Shown here: piece after piece, positions 12,262 through 22,600 of the stretch | Position numbering within the stretch: the first letter of the stretch is position 1 | How the letters are laid out: every line of letters starts with the position of its first letter | Origin: Morella rubra | Lineage: Eukaryota > Streptophyta > Magnoliopsida > Fagales > Myricaceae | Direction: 5' to 3' | Assembly (NCBI GenBank): GCA_003952965.2 | Contig: CM025851.1 | Coordinates: forward strand, 25,359,635-25,423,634 | Length of the DNA: 64,000 bases | The notes under the pieces: model-generated | Seen by the model: the letters and a program-made list of their open reading frames with translations, nothing else | What the model was told of the DNA's origin: nothing | Databases searched by the model: none | Position numbers and translations under genes: made by a program

Positions 12262-13451
12262 ACAATACCTAGAGGGGGGGTGAATAGGTATATTTAAAAA
12301 CATTATCAATTAACTTTTTCTTTTAAAACTTCAAAACCTATTCTCTGAAATAACCATCCAAATATAATGCTTTCAAATATGCAAAGACCAAATAATATTC
12401 AAACAAGAATATATTAATTAAAAAAAACACATAACTAAGAATATGTAAAAACAGAGAAATCCCAACTCACTGTAAAAGACCCCGAACTGACTGCATGTAA
12501 TGAAATTATAGATTCAATAATTAAATAGATTAAAAATTAGCTCATCAACTTACCAAATACCAAGTTCTTATTAGCAGCTTACCAAATGGAAAATCTTGAA
12601 CGTCCTTGTACAAAAGCCTTAGATCAAAACGGTTCGAACTCTCAATCACAAAGAACAAGATTTGTTAGAAAGATAACAAGTTAAACTAATCAAGAACAAC
12701 AAATATAATCACCCAATCAAAACACCGAGAATGGTTACGAAGAGAAAACTCCCTAAGGAACATCCTTAAGGAGAAAAACTTTCCGAGCTAGTAGGCCGTT
12801 CGAATCCACTAGTTTCCAATCGATTTACAAAGTGATCTATTGAAACGACTAACCTAGCCTATCAACCCACTCTAAATCTTACTGACATAGAACCTCTACA
12901 TCTACTTGGAAACCTTGATTCCGAACAACTCTTGATCTCTACGCACAAACCTTGCGCAATCAATGGCCAATGCTAGAACCTCCAGCAAACACTCTTCCAG
13001 AACCTCTGGAAGCCTCAATCAATCAAAGAGATCATGTATCGGTGATCAACGAAACAATAACGCCCTTATATCAGATCTACTATCATTATTACAGCAAACT
13101 CAAGTTCTACAAGAACCAGGGAGCAAAGACGATCAGCGCACTTCTTGAAGAAACGTTCTTCAAATAATGAAACGAAGGGCAAGCGTGAAATGGCCAAATC
13201 TCGATGTTATAAGCGAAGGACCCATTCAATTGTGCAAGCTGTTCATTTCATGTGTAAAGCCCTTACAACAAAATCTAGCTCCTTCCAATTTCTTCTAGAA
13301 CCAAGGGAAATGACAAGAACACCCTTAATGAAGCCATACGTAAACCTCACAATAACAGATCAGCAAGCTCTTTCTAGATCCCTTCTAGCAACAATAAAAT
13401 GGACAAAAAAGCTCTTGTTGGTTTTTCATGAAAATGCCAAAAGGTTTTCAC
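12262..13451 (-). mobile_element. Left (3') LTR of a second, pol-less LTR retrotransposon
   Basis: This ~1.19-kb block is repeated in direct orientation at 25550-26742. On the minus strand it starts TGTGAAAACC at 13451, next to a polypurine tract. Its other side carries the 'cctagagggggggtgaata' block common near the ends of plant SIRE-type LTRs. The left ~40 bases differ from the right copy, so the left edge is uncertain. Small open frames inside (12952-13167, 13145-13480) lie in LTR sequence and are not genes. Confidence 0.75.
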
Positions 13452-13465
13452 AATCTCCCCCTTTA
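13452..13465 (-). other. Polypurine tract of the second LTR element
   Basis: CTAAAGGGGGAGAT on the minus strand directly abuts the LTR start TGTGAAAACC, as expected for an LTR retrotransposon. Confidence 0.8.
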
Positions 13466-15067
13466 GCATCCTTATTGTGACAAAACCTACTCTAGCCTAT
13501 AAACAAAAAGATAATGAAACCTGTTGATCACTACCACAAAAGAAATTTTACATACAGCCTCAAACCTTATGAAAAATCTAATACTTATAGAACTAAAACT
13601 GAGATATGTGTACCTGAAATAAAACTTATCACAAACACCATTCTAAACAACTCATTAGAAATAATGTTAGTTAAAGATAAGAGATATAAAAACAGCAGGT
13701 AGTATCTCACAAAAATTGAGATATGTCTCCCCCTGAGACACATAACAATAAGCAATTGAAATGGGAGGCAACTCTCCCTAACATTTAGCCAAATAAAGCA
13801 TAATATCTCAACCAAACAAAACAATCAAAACAATTTATCAATGATATTAAACCAACAACCAGATTTAAATTGTTTAACATAATCAAAACATGCAACAAGC
13901 ATTTCAGCCCACAAAAACTTCAGATATGCATCCATGCAAAAACTCTCCCCTTTTCAGCAGAAATAATCACAATATGATTGTGAACATATAAACATCATAT
14001 ATGAATAACATATCAACAACATATATGCATACATACATGCATCCAAAAACATCACCCCCTCCCCTCGCATTCTCTTTCTCCCCCTTTTTGTCAAGGAGGG
14101 TATCAAACTGAAAACAACACAGATCAGTTTATGCAAAATATATCTCCAAGGTACAATATATTTAATTCATTAAATTTTTTAATGAAAATTTATGTAGCAC
14201 TTACACTATAGTATGAGGGGACCAAAAAGCATGTGGGTCTTAACCATGTGATGGATACCAACAAAGGGAATAAGATATCCATTAAGTTCAGCTTCACATA
14301 ATCACAAAAGAACAAAAGGACTATAAAATGCAGCACTATCATTAATAACATATTCTGTCAACCTCAACAAAGTAATTTTAATTTTCCATTCGTAAAATAA
14401 GGCGTACAAATGCATTCAATATGTCATATAAGCAACATGGTAGTATATCATAAAAAATTAAAGTCAATTCAGCAATTTTTTAAAAATACCCGAAATCCAT
14501 ATATAGAATTTTCAAGCTCACCATTTCTGATGTGTTAAGCAATATAATAAAAAAAATTTAAACACTCACACATATTCAAAGGAGCCCGACAGCCACATTT
14601 CCATAGAAAGTGTACCACTTTTCTTAGCTCTAACAAGAAATGGAATTTATACTCCAGAATCATATGAACACTAAATCTTAGATGGGAGAGATTATGCTAA
14701 AAGCATGTGGGTAGTAAAACTCATAAGAAATTTGAGATAAAAAAAAAACAACATCACACAAATTCCCAACCAAGAACACACGGGTCCAACCCGTGGGACC
14801 TCAAACCCAATCAAAGCAAGAAAAAGACAAAAAAAGGTGATAAAATATCAAATAGATACTTTTTCCCTTGAATATAGAATAGATTTGATGATGGGTTCAT
14901 CAAAAAATGTAAGATAGAAGCAACAGAGGTGGTCGGCGGCACCGCGGGGGGGGGGGGGGGGGGGGTCTTCGGGTGTGGTGAGAGAAAAATGTTGAAAGTG
15001 ACAAATGACTTTGAAATCTAAGTTAAAACTTTTTTTTTCAAAAAAAAAGAAAATTACAAGTTTGCCT
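13466..15067 (-). mobile_element. Internal non-coding half of the second LTR element
   Basis: This is the stretch between the polypurine tract and the CACTA-1 insertion. No integrase, reverse transcriptase or RNase H motif is recognisable on either strand. There are several more polypurine-like patches on the minus strand (near 13725 and 14075-14095, 'gacaaaaagggggagaaag'), as in SIRE-type 3' regions. With the ~490 bp to the right of CACTA-1, the internal region totals only ~2.1 kb, so the element looks non-autonomous. Confidence 0.6.
14946..14965 (+). repeat. G20 homopolymer
   Basis: Twenty consecutive G residues lie about 100 bp left of CACTA-1. Such a run is G-quadruplex-prone and often miscalled in length. 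Confidence 0.9.
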
Positions 15068-15070
15068 TTA
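15068..15070. repeat. Target-site duplication TTA, left
   Basis: TTA directly before CACTA is matched by TTA directly after GTAGTG at 25007-25009. Confidence 0.85.
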
Positions 15071-15297
15071 CACTACAAGAAAATTGACTTTTAGTGACGA
15101 AATTTTCGGTGACGAATTGAATTTCGTCACTAAAAGTCAATTTTTAGTGACAAAATGCTATTTTCGTCACAAAAAAGGTTTTTTCGTGACGAAACTACTT
15201 TTCGTCACCAATTTCGTCACTAAAAGGTTTTATTTGTGACAAAATAAAATTGTTGTCACTAAAAGTTAATCTTTTGGTGACGGAAAGTTTCGTCACC
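15071..15297 (+). repeat. Left terminal repeat region of CACTA-1
   Basis: The stretch alternates GTGACGAAA-type and TTTCGTCAC-type units separated by short spacers, so the end is itself full of short inverted repeats. The right end (24825-25006) has the same units in mirror order. Confidence 0.85.
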
Positions 15298-16300
15298 CAC
15301 CGATCGATCGGTAATATATTACCGATCGATCGGTATCGTAACCATCTGCAAATACGAAAGGACGATCGATCGTCAATATATGACGATCGATCGGTAAGCG
15401 TAACCGTCACTTTTTTCGAATCGCCGTTCAACGAATGGGAAGACGCCACGTGTTAGAAAATACGATCGATCGGTAAGTAACTACCAATCGATCGTCACAA
15501 ACGATTATATGAAACCGCCGAAGTCATTTTTACCGGTTATCTCTCCACGAAATCTCTCGAATCCTCTCAAAGTGCAAGGAGCCATTTCGTGCTGCATTGT
15601 CTTTCAAAAGCGTGGAATCATCCGTCATTGTCTTCTACGTCAAAGGTACGTACTTATATTATTTTTTAAGCAATATTAAGTGGTTGTTTAGGAATTTTTA
15701 GTTTACGTTTTCTAATTTGCTATATCATCATTTAGGACCGGAAAATATATTTATTTTATTGTTGATGCATGTTTTAAGAGTTTAGGAGTATTATGGGATC
15801 AATTTTGGGTGATTTTGGGCCTGTTTTGGGGTTTGGAACGCCTGTGTGTATTTGTTCCCGTAACGATCGATCGCCTACATTGGCGATCAATCGGCGTGTA
15901 AGTGGTAGGTGAAACAATCGATCGGTTAAATTCACTGATCGATCGCTGAATTTGGTACGGAGCGATCGATGCTTTAGTGAGCGATCGATCGTCTCCTCGA
16001 AACTGTGTGTTTCAATTCATGAGCGATCAATCGTTTATATAGACGATCGATCGGTAAGCTACAATGTGAAGCGTACCGTTTTGATTAAGCGGCGATCGAT
16101 CCCTTAGTGATACTGTGCGTTTGGTTGCATGGACGATCGATCGTCTGTGCACTGAAACGCGTCTTTTAACCGATAGCATTCGATCGGTAAAATGAATTGA
16201 TCGATCGCCATTTAGTGATCGATCGGTATATTTAGTGATCGATTGTAACATTTATAAACGATCGATCGTCATATTTAGTGATCGATCGGCATGTTTGTTT
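15298..16300 (+). repeat. Subterminal GATCGATCG array 1
   Basis: By eye there are about 18 copies of GATCGATCG or one-base variants, often with GG or TC at the edge. 15300-15333 is a perfect 34-bp palindrome. Clustered short motifs in subterminal positions are where CACTA elements bind TNPA-type proteins, so a binding array is the natural reading; the specific motif is an inference. The array overlaps a predicted 5'-UTR intron of gene 1 (15646-16403). Confidence 0.85.
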
Positions 16301-16413
16301 CAACTTCATTAATAATTACGTGATTGTGATTACTTTTTTTTTAAAAAAAGTAATACGTTATTGTGATTACTTATTAACACATATTTATATACAACTTTTG
16401 CAGTATACATAAA

Positions 16414-17673
16414 ATGTCAGGAGTTAAGCGTGCACGCACAACGAGAACCGGGACGGGATCGTCGTCTCAAGAGCAAGAAGTCGCTGATCCAATGATGACC
16501 TTGGAGAGGTGAATGGAGTACCTGAGGGGGCGGCCAGTGGCCAAAGAGCGTCCTGTGACGCTCTCTGATTTTGATCAGTTATTGTACGAGGAGCACTACC
16601 TCTACCAGCTCTTCGAGTACCAAGGGATTTCTTCATCAGCTCTCGTGGATTGAGGGGTTTTGCGTGGACGCAGTTGTGCAAGATTTCTTCTGTGCACTCG
16701 TCTCGGTCGATAGAGCACTTGAGGTGCAGCTAGAGGTGCGAGGCATGCAATTCTTATTCTCGGCAGACGTCATTGCCGATTTCTTAAACTGCTCTCGGCC
16801 CGAAAGCCCCTGTTTCCCGGCGGTACCCCTAAATGATGAACAGAGGACATCAGAGCAGGACTTGTGGATGCTGATGACTGGGAAGACCTCTGCAGTGGTG
16901 GGCAGCATAATTAAGCAGAGTGAGTTTAGTGAGTTTTGACGGATTTTGCACCTTATCTGGACGCTGAACGTCGATGGCAGAACTCATTCCAACGAGTGTC
17001 CGTTCACGAGAGCTCAGTGTATGCTCTTATTGGGTCAGCAGACGCGGATAGATTTTTCGTTGTACATGTTCGAACTGATCATAGATGAGGCTTAGGGAAT
17101 TAAGGAACATAGCCTCCCATACGGCGTGTTTCTAACTCAGTTCCTCATTTCTCGAGGAGTCGTGATCGCTACCTCGGATACACGTAAGGAGGTTAAGAGT
17201 GCGCTGAACAAGTTCACTCTGTCCAGGAGCCGGGGCCAGGAGGGGGCATTGACTCGACGGTTCGCTCGTAGAGCAGCAGCGGCCGTAGAGGAGGCATCAC
17301 GGCCTTCGACATCAGCGTCAGAGGCACCTATGGAGACGGGAGCACCTGCAGTGCCTCCTCCATGGGTGGCCCAGCTATTTGCGGACTTCGACAGCTGTGT
17401 CGGCGTGACTATGAAGGCCACTCTACAGCCTTTGAGAGGCGGATGCAGTCAATGGAGGAGCAGTTGAAGGAGCTCCGGATCGCCTTCGATGGGGAGTGCA
17501 CTGTGACAATGCTGCGCAACAAGTCAGTCATGGCTCATATGGCGGATGTCAACGAGCAGTTGGAAGAAATTAAAAAGACTCTGGATGATTTCAAGATGGA
17601 GGCAGATCCACAGAGGATTCCCGGAGATATTCCTGATGACGTGGCCACTTTCTGTGATGCTGTTCGACGTTGA
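16414..17673 (+). pseudogene. CACTA-1 gene 1: 'putative plant transposon protein'-type ORF, broken
   Basis: The ATG at 16414 follows a probable 5'-UTR exon (about 15540-15645) and a GT-AG intron (15646-16403). The product starts MSGVKRARTTRTGTGSSSQE, a basic Ser/Thr-rich tail. The central part has MQFLFSADVIADFLNC, then LHLIWTLNVDG, RAQCMLLLGQQTRIDFSLYM and LPYGVFLTQFLISRGVV. These match my recollection of the plant family annotated in Pfam as putative plant transposon protein (Transposase_32-like). The C-terminal ~80 residues (17400-17670) form a Glu/Lys-rich coiled coil ending DDVATFCDAVRR. Stops at 16510, 16937 and 17092, plus shifts near 16610 and 17430, inactivate it. A second copy lies at 59444-60375. 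The biochemical role is unknown. Confidence 0.7.
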
Positions 17674-17984
17674 TGAATTTTATTATTTTATATATTTTTT
17701 GGGCGACATTTGTGAGATTTTGTGTGAATTTTCGTTTTGGTCTACATTTCGTGCAAAAGGTAATATTCAACCTACACTTTTATTGATTTCGTTGGTTATT
17801 TGGTGTTATTTTTATTTTTCTATTCGTGGGTGTTGTGGATTGGATTTGTGTTGATTAGAGCTTCTTAGAGTGTTTTTAATATGTATATTAGAATTAGTAT
17901 TGCATGAGAATGATTTGTGAGTGTTTTGGGCGTGGATTTGAGTGTGTGGGAGGCTGGCAAGCTGTTTTGTCGATCTGGGTTACT

Positions 17985-18095
17985 CACGATCGATCACCAT
18001 ATTCTGACGATCGATCGTGTGTTAGATGGAGGTTCACCGATCGATCGATAATGACGATCGATCGGTGAAAATCGATCGTCTATAAAGATCGATTT
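17985..18095 (+). repeat. Internal GATCGATCG cluster (array 2)
   Basis: About six GATCGATC/CGATCGATCG motifs lie within 110 bp between gene 1 and the transposase gene, far from either end of the element. The minus-strand copies keep this cluster at 51745-51870 and 57090-57200. Confidence 0.85.
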
Positions 18096-18407
18096 AGGGC
18101 AGATTGCAAGTTATTGACCTTTTGATGTTATTTTATTATATTCTCATATTTAATTATTGAAGTGCTTGAGTTCTGAAAATGAATCATGAAGTTTGAGAAG
18201 CCTGGAGGATGATTACAGAGTGTTTTTTTTAATAGTGATACATGTATAATGTTTGAGCTTTATATTTAATGTTTGATTATTGAAGTGCTTGAGTTCTGGA
18301 AATAAATTATGCAGTTTGAGAAGCATGGAGGATGAATATTGGAGTGTTTTTGACTTGTTATGTTTGAGTTTATTTTTGGGATAAAATGTGTGTACCCGTA
18401 GACCCGT

Positions 18408-18773
18408 TCAAGGGTTAAGACGCGATAAATATGCGTTTATCGCGTAATAACCCTTGAATTGTCCACAATATGGACAGTTTGAGATTGTGTATTCGTGGTT
18501 GGACGAGTTCGGTACTTGTGTCCTGTCCAGTCTTGGAGGAAATTCGGTATCATCTACCTTTTGTCTTCTGGGTATACTACTAGCATTGGTGTATGACGTC
18601 ATACAACTATCGTTGATGACGTTTGCCTCCAACGCTGGTGCGTGTATTTGGGGACTGGGGGAGATGCTGCCGAATTTTTTTCGAGGTATGGATGGACACA
18701 AGTTGAACTGATGTTCAACTCCAAATGCACAATCTTGAATGGGATAGGACCTATCAGCTGGGTTTAAAGTCAA
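18408..18773 (-). other. Antisense open frame, kept in three copies
   Basis: A 121-codon frame starts MTLNPADRSYPIQDCAFGVE on the minus strand, opposite the transposase leader. Its counterparts at 51185-51514 (109 codons) and 56580-56873 (97 codons) are also open, although the sense transposase genes are full of frameshifts. No known domain is recognised. It overlaps the hairpin. Retention could be chance in a low-stop composition. Confidence 0.25.
18409..18456 (+). promoter_or_regulatory. Conserved hairpin upstream of the transposase gene
   Basis: Two 21-base arms (CAAGGGTTA...CGCGATAAA and TTTATCGCG...TAACCCTTG) pair at all but two positions around a 6-base loop. The same structure, with the unpaired two-base site in the same place, is at 51502-51549 and 56854-56900. 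It lies ~380 bp upstream of the transposase ATG. Function is unknown: RNA structure, protein-binding palindrome or chromatin signal are all possible. Confidence 0.75.
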
Positions 18774-18832
18774 GTTACAATGATTGGGTGTTTATGAATT
18801 ACTTAATTCGTGTATTTTTTAGATTGGTGGCG

Positions 18833-21800
18833 ATGGATAAAAGTTGGGTTTACGAGAAAAATCGGTTTGGTGAAAAGTATGCGGAGGGGGTCCGTGGGTT
18901 TGTCGGTATGGCTGCTTGTTGTGTAGACTCTCGGGGTCAGATCAGATGTCCGTGTCGGAAGTGCAGAAATGTAGTGTTTCAAGTGTTGGATAAAATGGAA
19001 GATCATATATACATTAATGGGTTTGATGTGAGCTATAAGTCATGGGTGTTTCACGGGGAGGGTATTCAACTTACTTCAAATTGAGTCAAGAGTCCGGTGC
19101 GAGCTTACCATATAGTGATGATGATTTAGAGGGAGATAACTCTGATAGAATGGAGGAAATGTTAACCGATGTTCGTGCCGGATTAGATGGTGGGGCGGCA
19201 AGGGTTGAAACGGAGAACCCTAATATTAAGGAAACCCCCACTTGGGGACCGAAGGCTTCGACACCACTTAATAAATTATGGGAAGAGGCAGAACATGAAT
19301 TGTATCCTGGATGTACCAAGTTTAGTAAGTTGTCATTTACGGTTCGGTTGTTGCACGTGAAGTCGGAGAATAAGTTGTCGGTTAAGGCATTTGATATGGT
19401 ATTACAATTGATTAAGGAGGCATTGCCAGAGGGGGAGACGTTACCAGGATCGTATTACGAGGCGAAACAATTGCGAAAGGATCTTGGGTTTAGTTATGAC
19501 AAAATCCATGCATGTCAAAATGATTGTGTGTTGTTTTGGAAGGAAAACAGTGAGTTAGACAGATGTCCGATATGTGGGGTGTCTCGGTGGAAATTCGAAA
19601 ATGATTTGCGCAATCGAATTCCCAGAAAAGTGTTGCGTCATTTCCCTTTAATCCCTAGACTTAAACGTTTGTTTACCACAAAAGATGTAGCAATTGACAT
19701 GAGATGGCATAAGGAAAAACGGGTCGATGATGGGGAGAGTTTGAGGCATCCTGCAGATTCATTGGTTTGGAAGAATTTTGATAAGGACCACGATTGGTTT
19801 GCTCAAGATGCCCGCAACGTCCGCCTTGGTCTTGCTTCTGACGGGTTTAATCCGTTCGGAAACATGAGCAATGCATACAGTATTTGGCCGGTCGTTGTGT
19901 TTCCATATAATTTACCCCCATGGAGGTGTATGAAGGTCCCATTTTCACTAATGACTCTTTTGATTCCGGGTCGAAAGTCACCGGGAAATGATATTGATGT
20001 ATATCTTCGACCCTTAGTGGAAGAGTTGAAACAACTATGGGAAGATGGAGTTGAGACACATGATGCTTCAGATGGGACGACATTTAAGATGCATGCAGCT
20101 TTGATGTGGACCATAAATGATTTTCCAGCATATGCCAATTTATCTGGATGGAGTACCAAAGGGAAGTTGGCATGTCCAACGTGTAATTTAGACACTGACT
20201 ATAAGTGGTTGAAGCACGGGAGAAGAATGTGTTATATGGGTCATAGGAGATATTTGACACCGGGGCATGCATGGAGATATGATGTGGATACGTTCGATGG
20301 GAAAGAAGAACATAGACTTCCGCCTGAGGAGTTAACTGGTGAGGACATATTGGAACAATTGACGCATGTCGGGAGACTATCTTTGGTAAAGCGTCAGGGA
20401 AGAATAGGGGAAAGAAGAAACAATCGTCGGAACGTTTGAATTGGACGAAGAAGAGCATATTTTTCCAACTGCCGTATTGGAGTACATTAGGGTTACGGCA
20501 TAACTTGGACGTGATGCACATCGAGAAGAACATATGTGACAACGTGATTGGGACGGTGATGAATATCGAGTTCAAGACCAGAGATTCAGCGGGTGCACGT
20601 AGAGATTTAGCTGAAATGGGGGTCAAAAAAGACTTGCACTTGGTGCATGACGGTCGGGTTGAATTGATGCCTCAAGCGGTGTATACTTTATTCGGGAAGA
20701 GCGAAGGAGGGCCTGTGAGTGGTTAAAAGATGTGAGGTTCCCCGATGGTTATGCAGCTGAGATTTCACGTTGTGTGAATCTAGATGAGTTGAAGGTTTCT
20801 GGAATGAAAAGTCATGATTGTCATGTGTTCTTGCAGAGGGTTCTTCCAGTGATGATCCGAGGGTTGTTGAAGGAAGACGTGTGTGGCGCAGTGACTGAAT
20901 TATGTTTGTTTTTTCGAGAGTTGTGTTCTCGTACGTTGAAGATTTCTGTATTGCAGAGGATGTCAGAAGATATCGGGATAATTTTATGCAAGTTGGAAAT
21001 GATTTTTCCACCCGCTTTTTTTACAATAATGATGCATTTGGCGTCCACTTACCGCGCGAAGCAATGCTTGCTGGACCAGTACAATATAGATGGATGTATC
21101 CAGTTGAACGGTTGATGGGTCGCTCGAAACGGAATGTGAAAAATAAGTCTCGTCCCGAAGGGTCGATTGCAGAAGCGTATATTGAGAATGAGTGTTCGAC
21201 ATTTTGTTCCCAATACCTCCGAGGGGTCGAAACAGTGTTTAATCGCAGAGATCGAAACTACGATTCTGACGGCGATGAGATACCAGAAAGGTCATTGGAT
21301 GTGTTCACTCAGAGAATTAGATTGCTAGGGGCTGGAAAAGGACATGACATAGACCGAACAGAGTTCAAGAAAGCTCGGTGGTTTGTGCTGAACAATTGCA
21401 AAGGCATCAGCAACTACTTAGAGTAAGTAAAATAAAATTTCATAGTTTTCTATAATATACAGACGTTGATTAACCTTATCATTACAGTGAACACATGGAC
21501 GAACTTCGCGCGCAAGGAGTTGGTAACATTTCTCGTATGCATGAGGAACAATTTCCGGATTGGTTCTTAGGGCGAGTAAGTGTTATTGACAAATAATTCA
21601 AATTTAAATTCGTGTATTTGTTTTTAATGACCTTCTAATATATTGTTGTAGGTTCAAAAATTACGTTCTCAAAATCCATGTACATCGATCGATGAATTGT
21701 ATTCATTGGCACGTGGGCCTGATACACGAGTGATGCGTTATTCTGCATGTGTTATGAACGGATGTAGATATCATACAGTACAACGGGAAGAACGTCGGAG

Positions 21801-22478
21801 AACTCAGAACAGTGGTATTGTAGTACCGGGATCACATGAGGGAAATCCAATAGAATTTTACGGAAGGCTTGTAGACATTTATGCCATGCAATACTTGCGG
21901 GGAAATACTGTATATTTGTTTAAGTGTGATTGGTGGGACGTTGGAGATCACCGTGGAATTCGTATCGACGAGAACTTTAAGAGCATAAACACTTCCCGAC
22001 TGTGGTACTTAGAAGATCCATTTGTTTTGGCTAATCAAGCAAGTCAAGTGTTTTATCTAGTTGATAATCTGCATGGACCTACATGGCGAGTCGTGCAGAA
22101 GTTGTCGTGTAGAAATGCATATGACATTCCCGGCCTGGATCCGGATGGTGAAGTTGATGTAAACATTGAATCGGGAGCAGCCATCGCGAATGAAGCGTAT
22201 CAAGAGGACGATGCCATTGACTTGTTTATAGACTTCCGACAGTTTAACTTAATCCACTACGGAGGGATGACGTTACGCCAAACGTTATCCAAGCTTCTGA
22301 GGCAATTGATCGGCGGAAAAAAAGACGTATAGATAGTAATGATGTTTCAGAGGGGGATGAAGCAGAATTTGAAGAGAATACCGAAGAAAGTGGGGACGAA
22401 GATTCGTTCGAAAGTGATAGCAACTCTACTGAGGATGAGGCATCGGGCGATAACGTGCAAGAATCAGATTCTGATTAA
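18833..22478 (+). pseudogene. CACTA-1 transposase (TNPD-like, TNP2 family), broken
   Basis: This is the catalytic-type transposase of a CACTA element, acting on the element's ends in the nucleus. The ATG at 18833 gives MDKSWVYEKNRFGEKYAEGV, a transposase-associated domain with CPCRKC. The TNP2 core (about 19380-20530) has FSYDKIHACQNDCVLFWK, CPICGVSRW, DIYLRPLVEELKQLWEDG and GKLACPTCN, then LGLRHNLDVMHIEKNICDN. A DUF4218-like region follows (20560-21210; MLAGPVQYRWMYPVERLMGR). Introns at 21423-21487 and 21576-21651 join to a DUF4216-like region (21855-22070; FYGRLVDIYAMQYL, TVYLFKCDWWDVGD) and a strongly acidic tail ending TAA 22476-22478. Frame breaks near 19070, 20370, 20705, 21040 and 22270 make it a pseudogene. 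Most residues are otherwise intact. Confidence 0.9.
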
Positions 22479-22600
22479 TAATTTCTTTCATGTATATTTT
22501 TCTTTCTAATGTTGATGTTTGCTGAACTATTTTTACTGTTATTGTCTCTTTTACCATATCTTTATCGTTTATTTTGTTATGTCACAGCTTCTACGGTGAA

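Larger units (their letters stand above)
17700..18830 (+). promoter_or_regulatory. Predicted leader and 5'-UTR intron of the CACTA-1 transposase gene
   Basis: AAAAG|GTAATA at 17759/17760 and TTTTTTAG at 18822, eleven bases before the transposase ATG, make a plausible GT-AG intron in the leader. The same donor and acceptor sequences are kept in the two minus-strand copies (near 52035 and 51132; near 56486). The intron would hold the second GATCGATCG cluster and the conserved hairpin. No transcript evidence is available. Confidence 0.4.

Noticed and set aside
12952..13702. Several short plus-strand frames (also 26133-26821)
   Set aside because: They fall in LTR DNA on the strand opposite to the element and change frame between the two LTR copies.
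15298..16300. CRISPR-like repeat array
   Set aside because: The repeats are 8-10-base palindromes with irregular spacing in a plant transposon; there are no spacers of constant length.
18454..18711. Plus-strand frame upstream of the transposase
   Set aside because: It lies in the predicted leader intron, has no conserved counterpart in the other copies and covers half of the hairpin.
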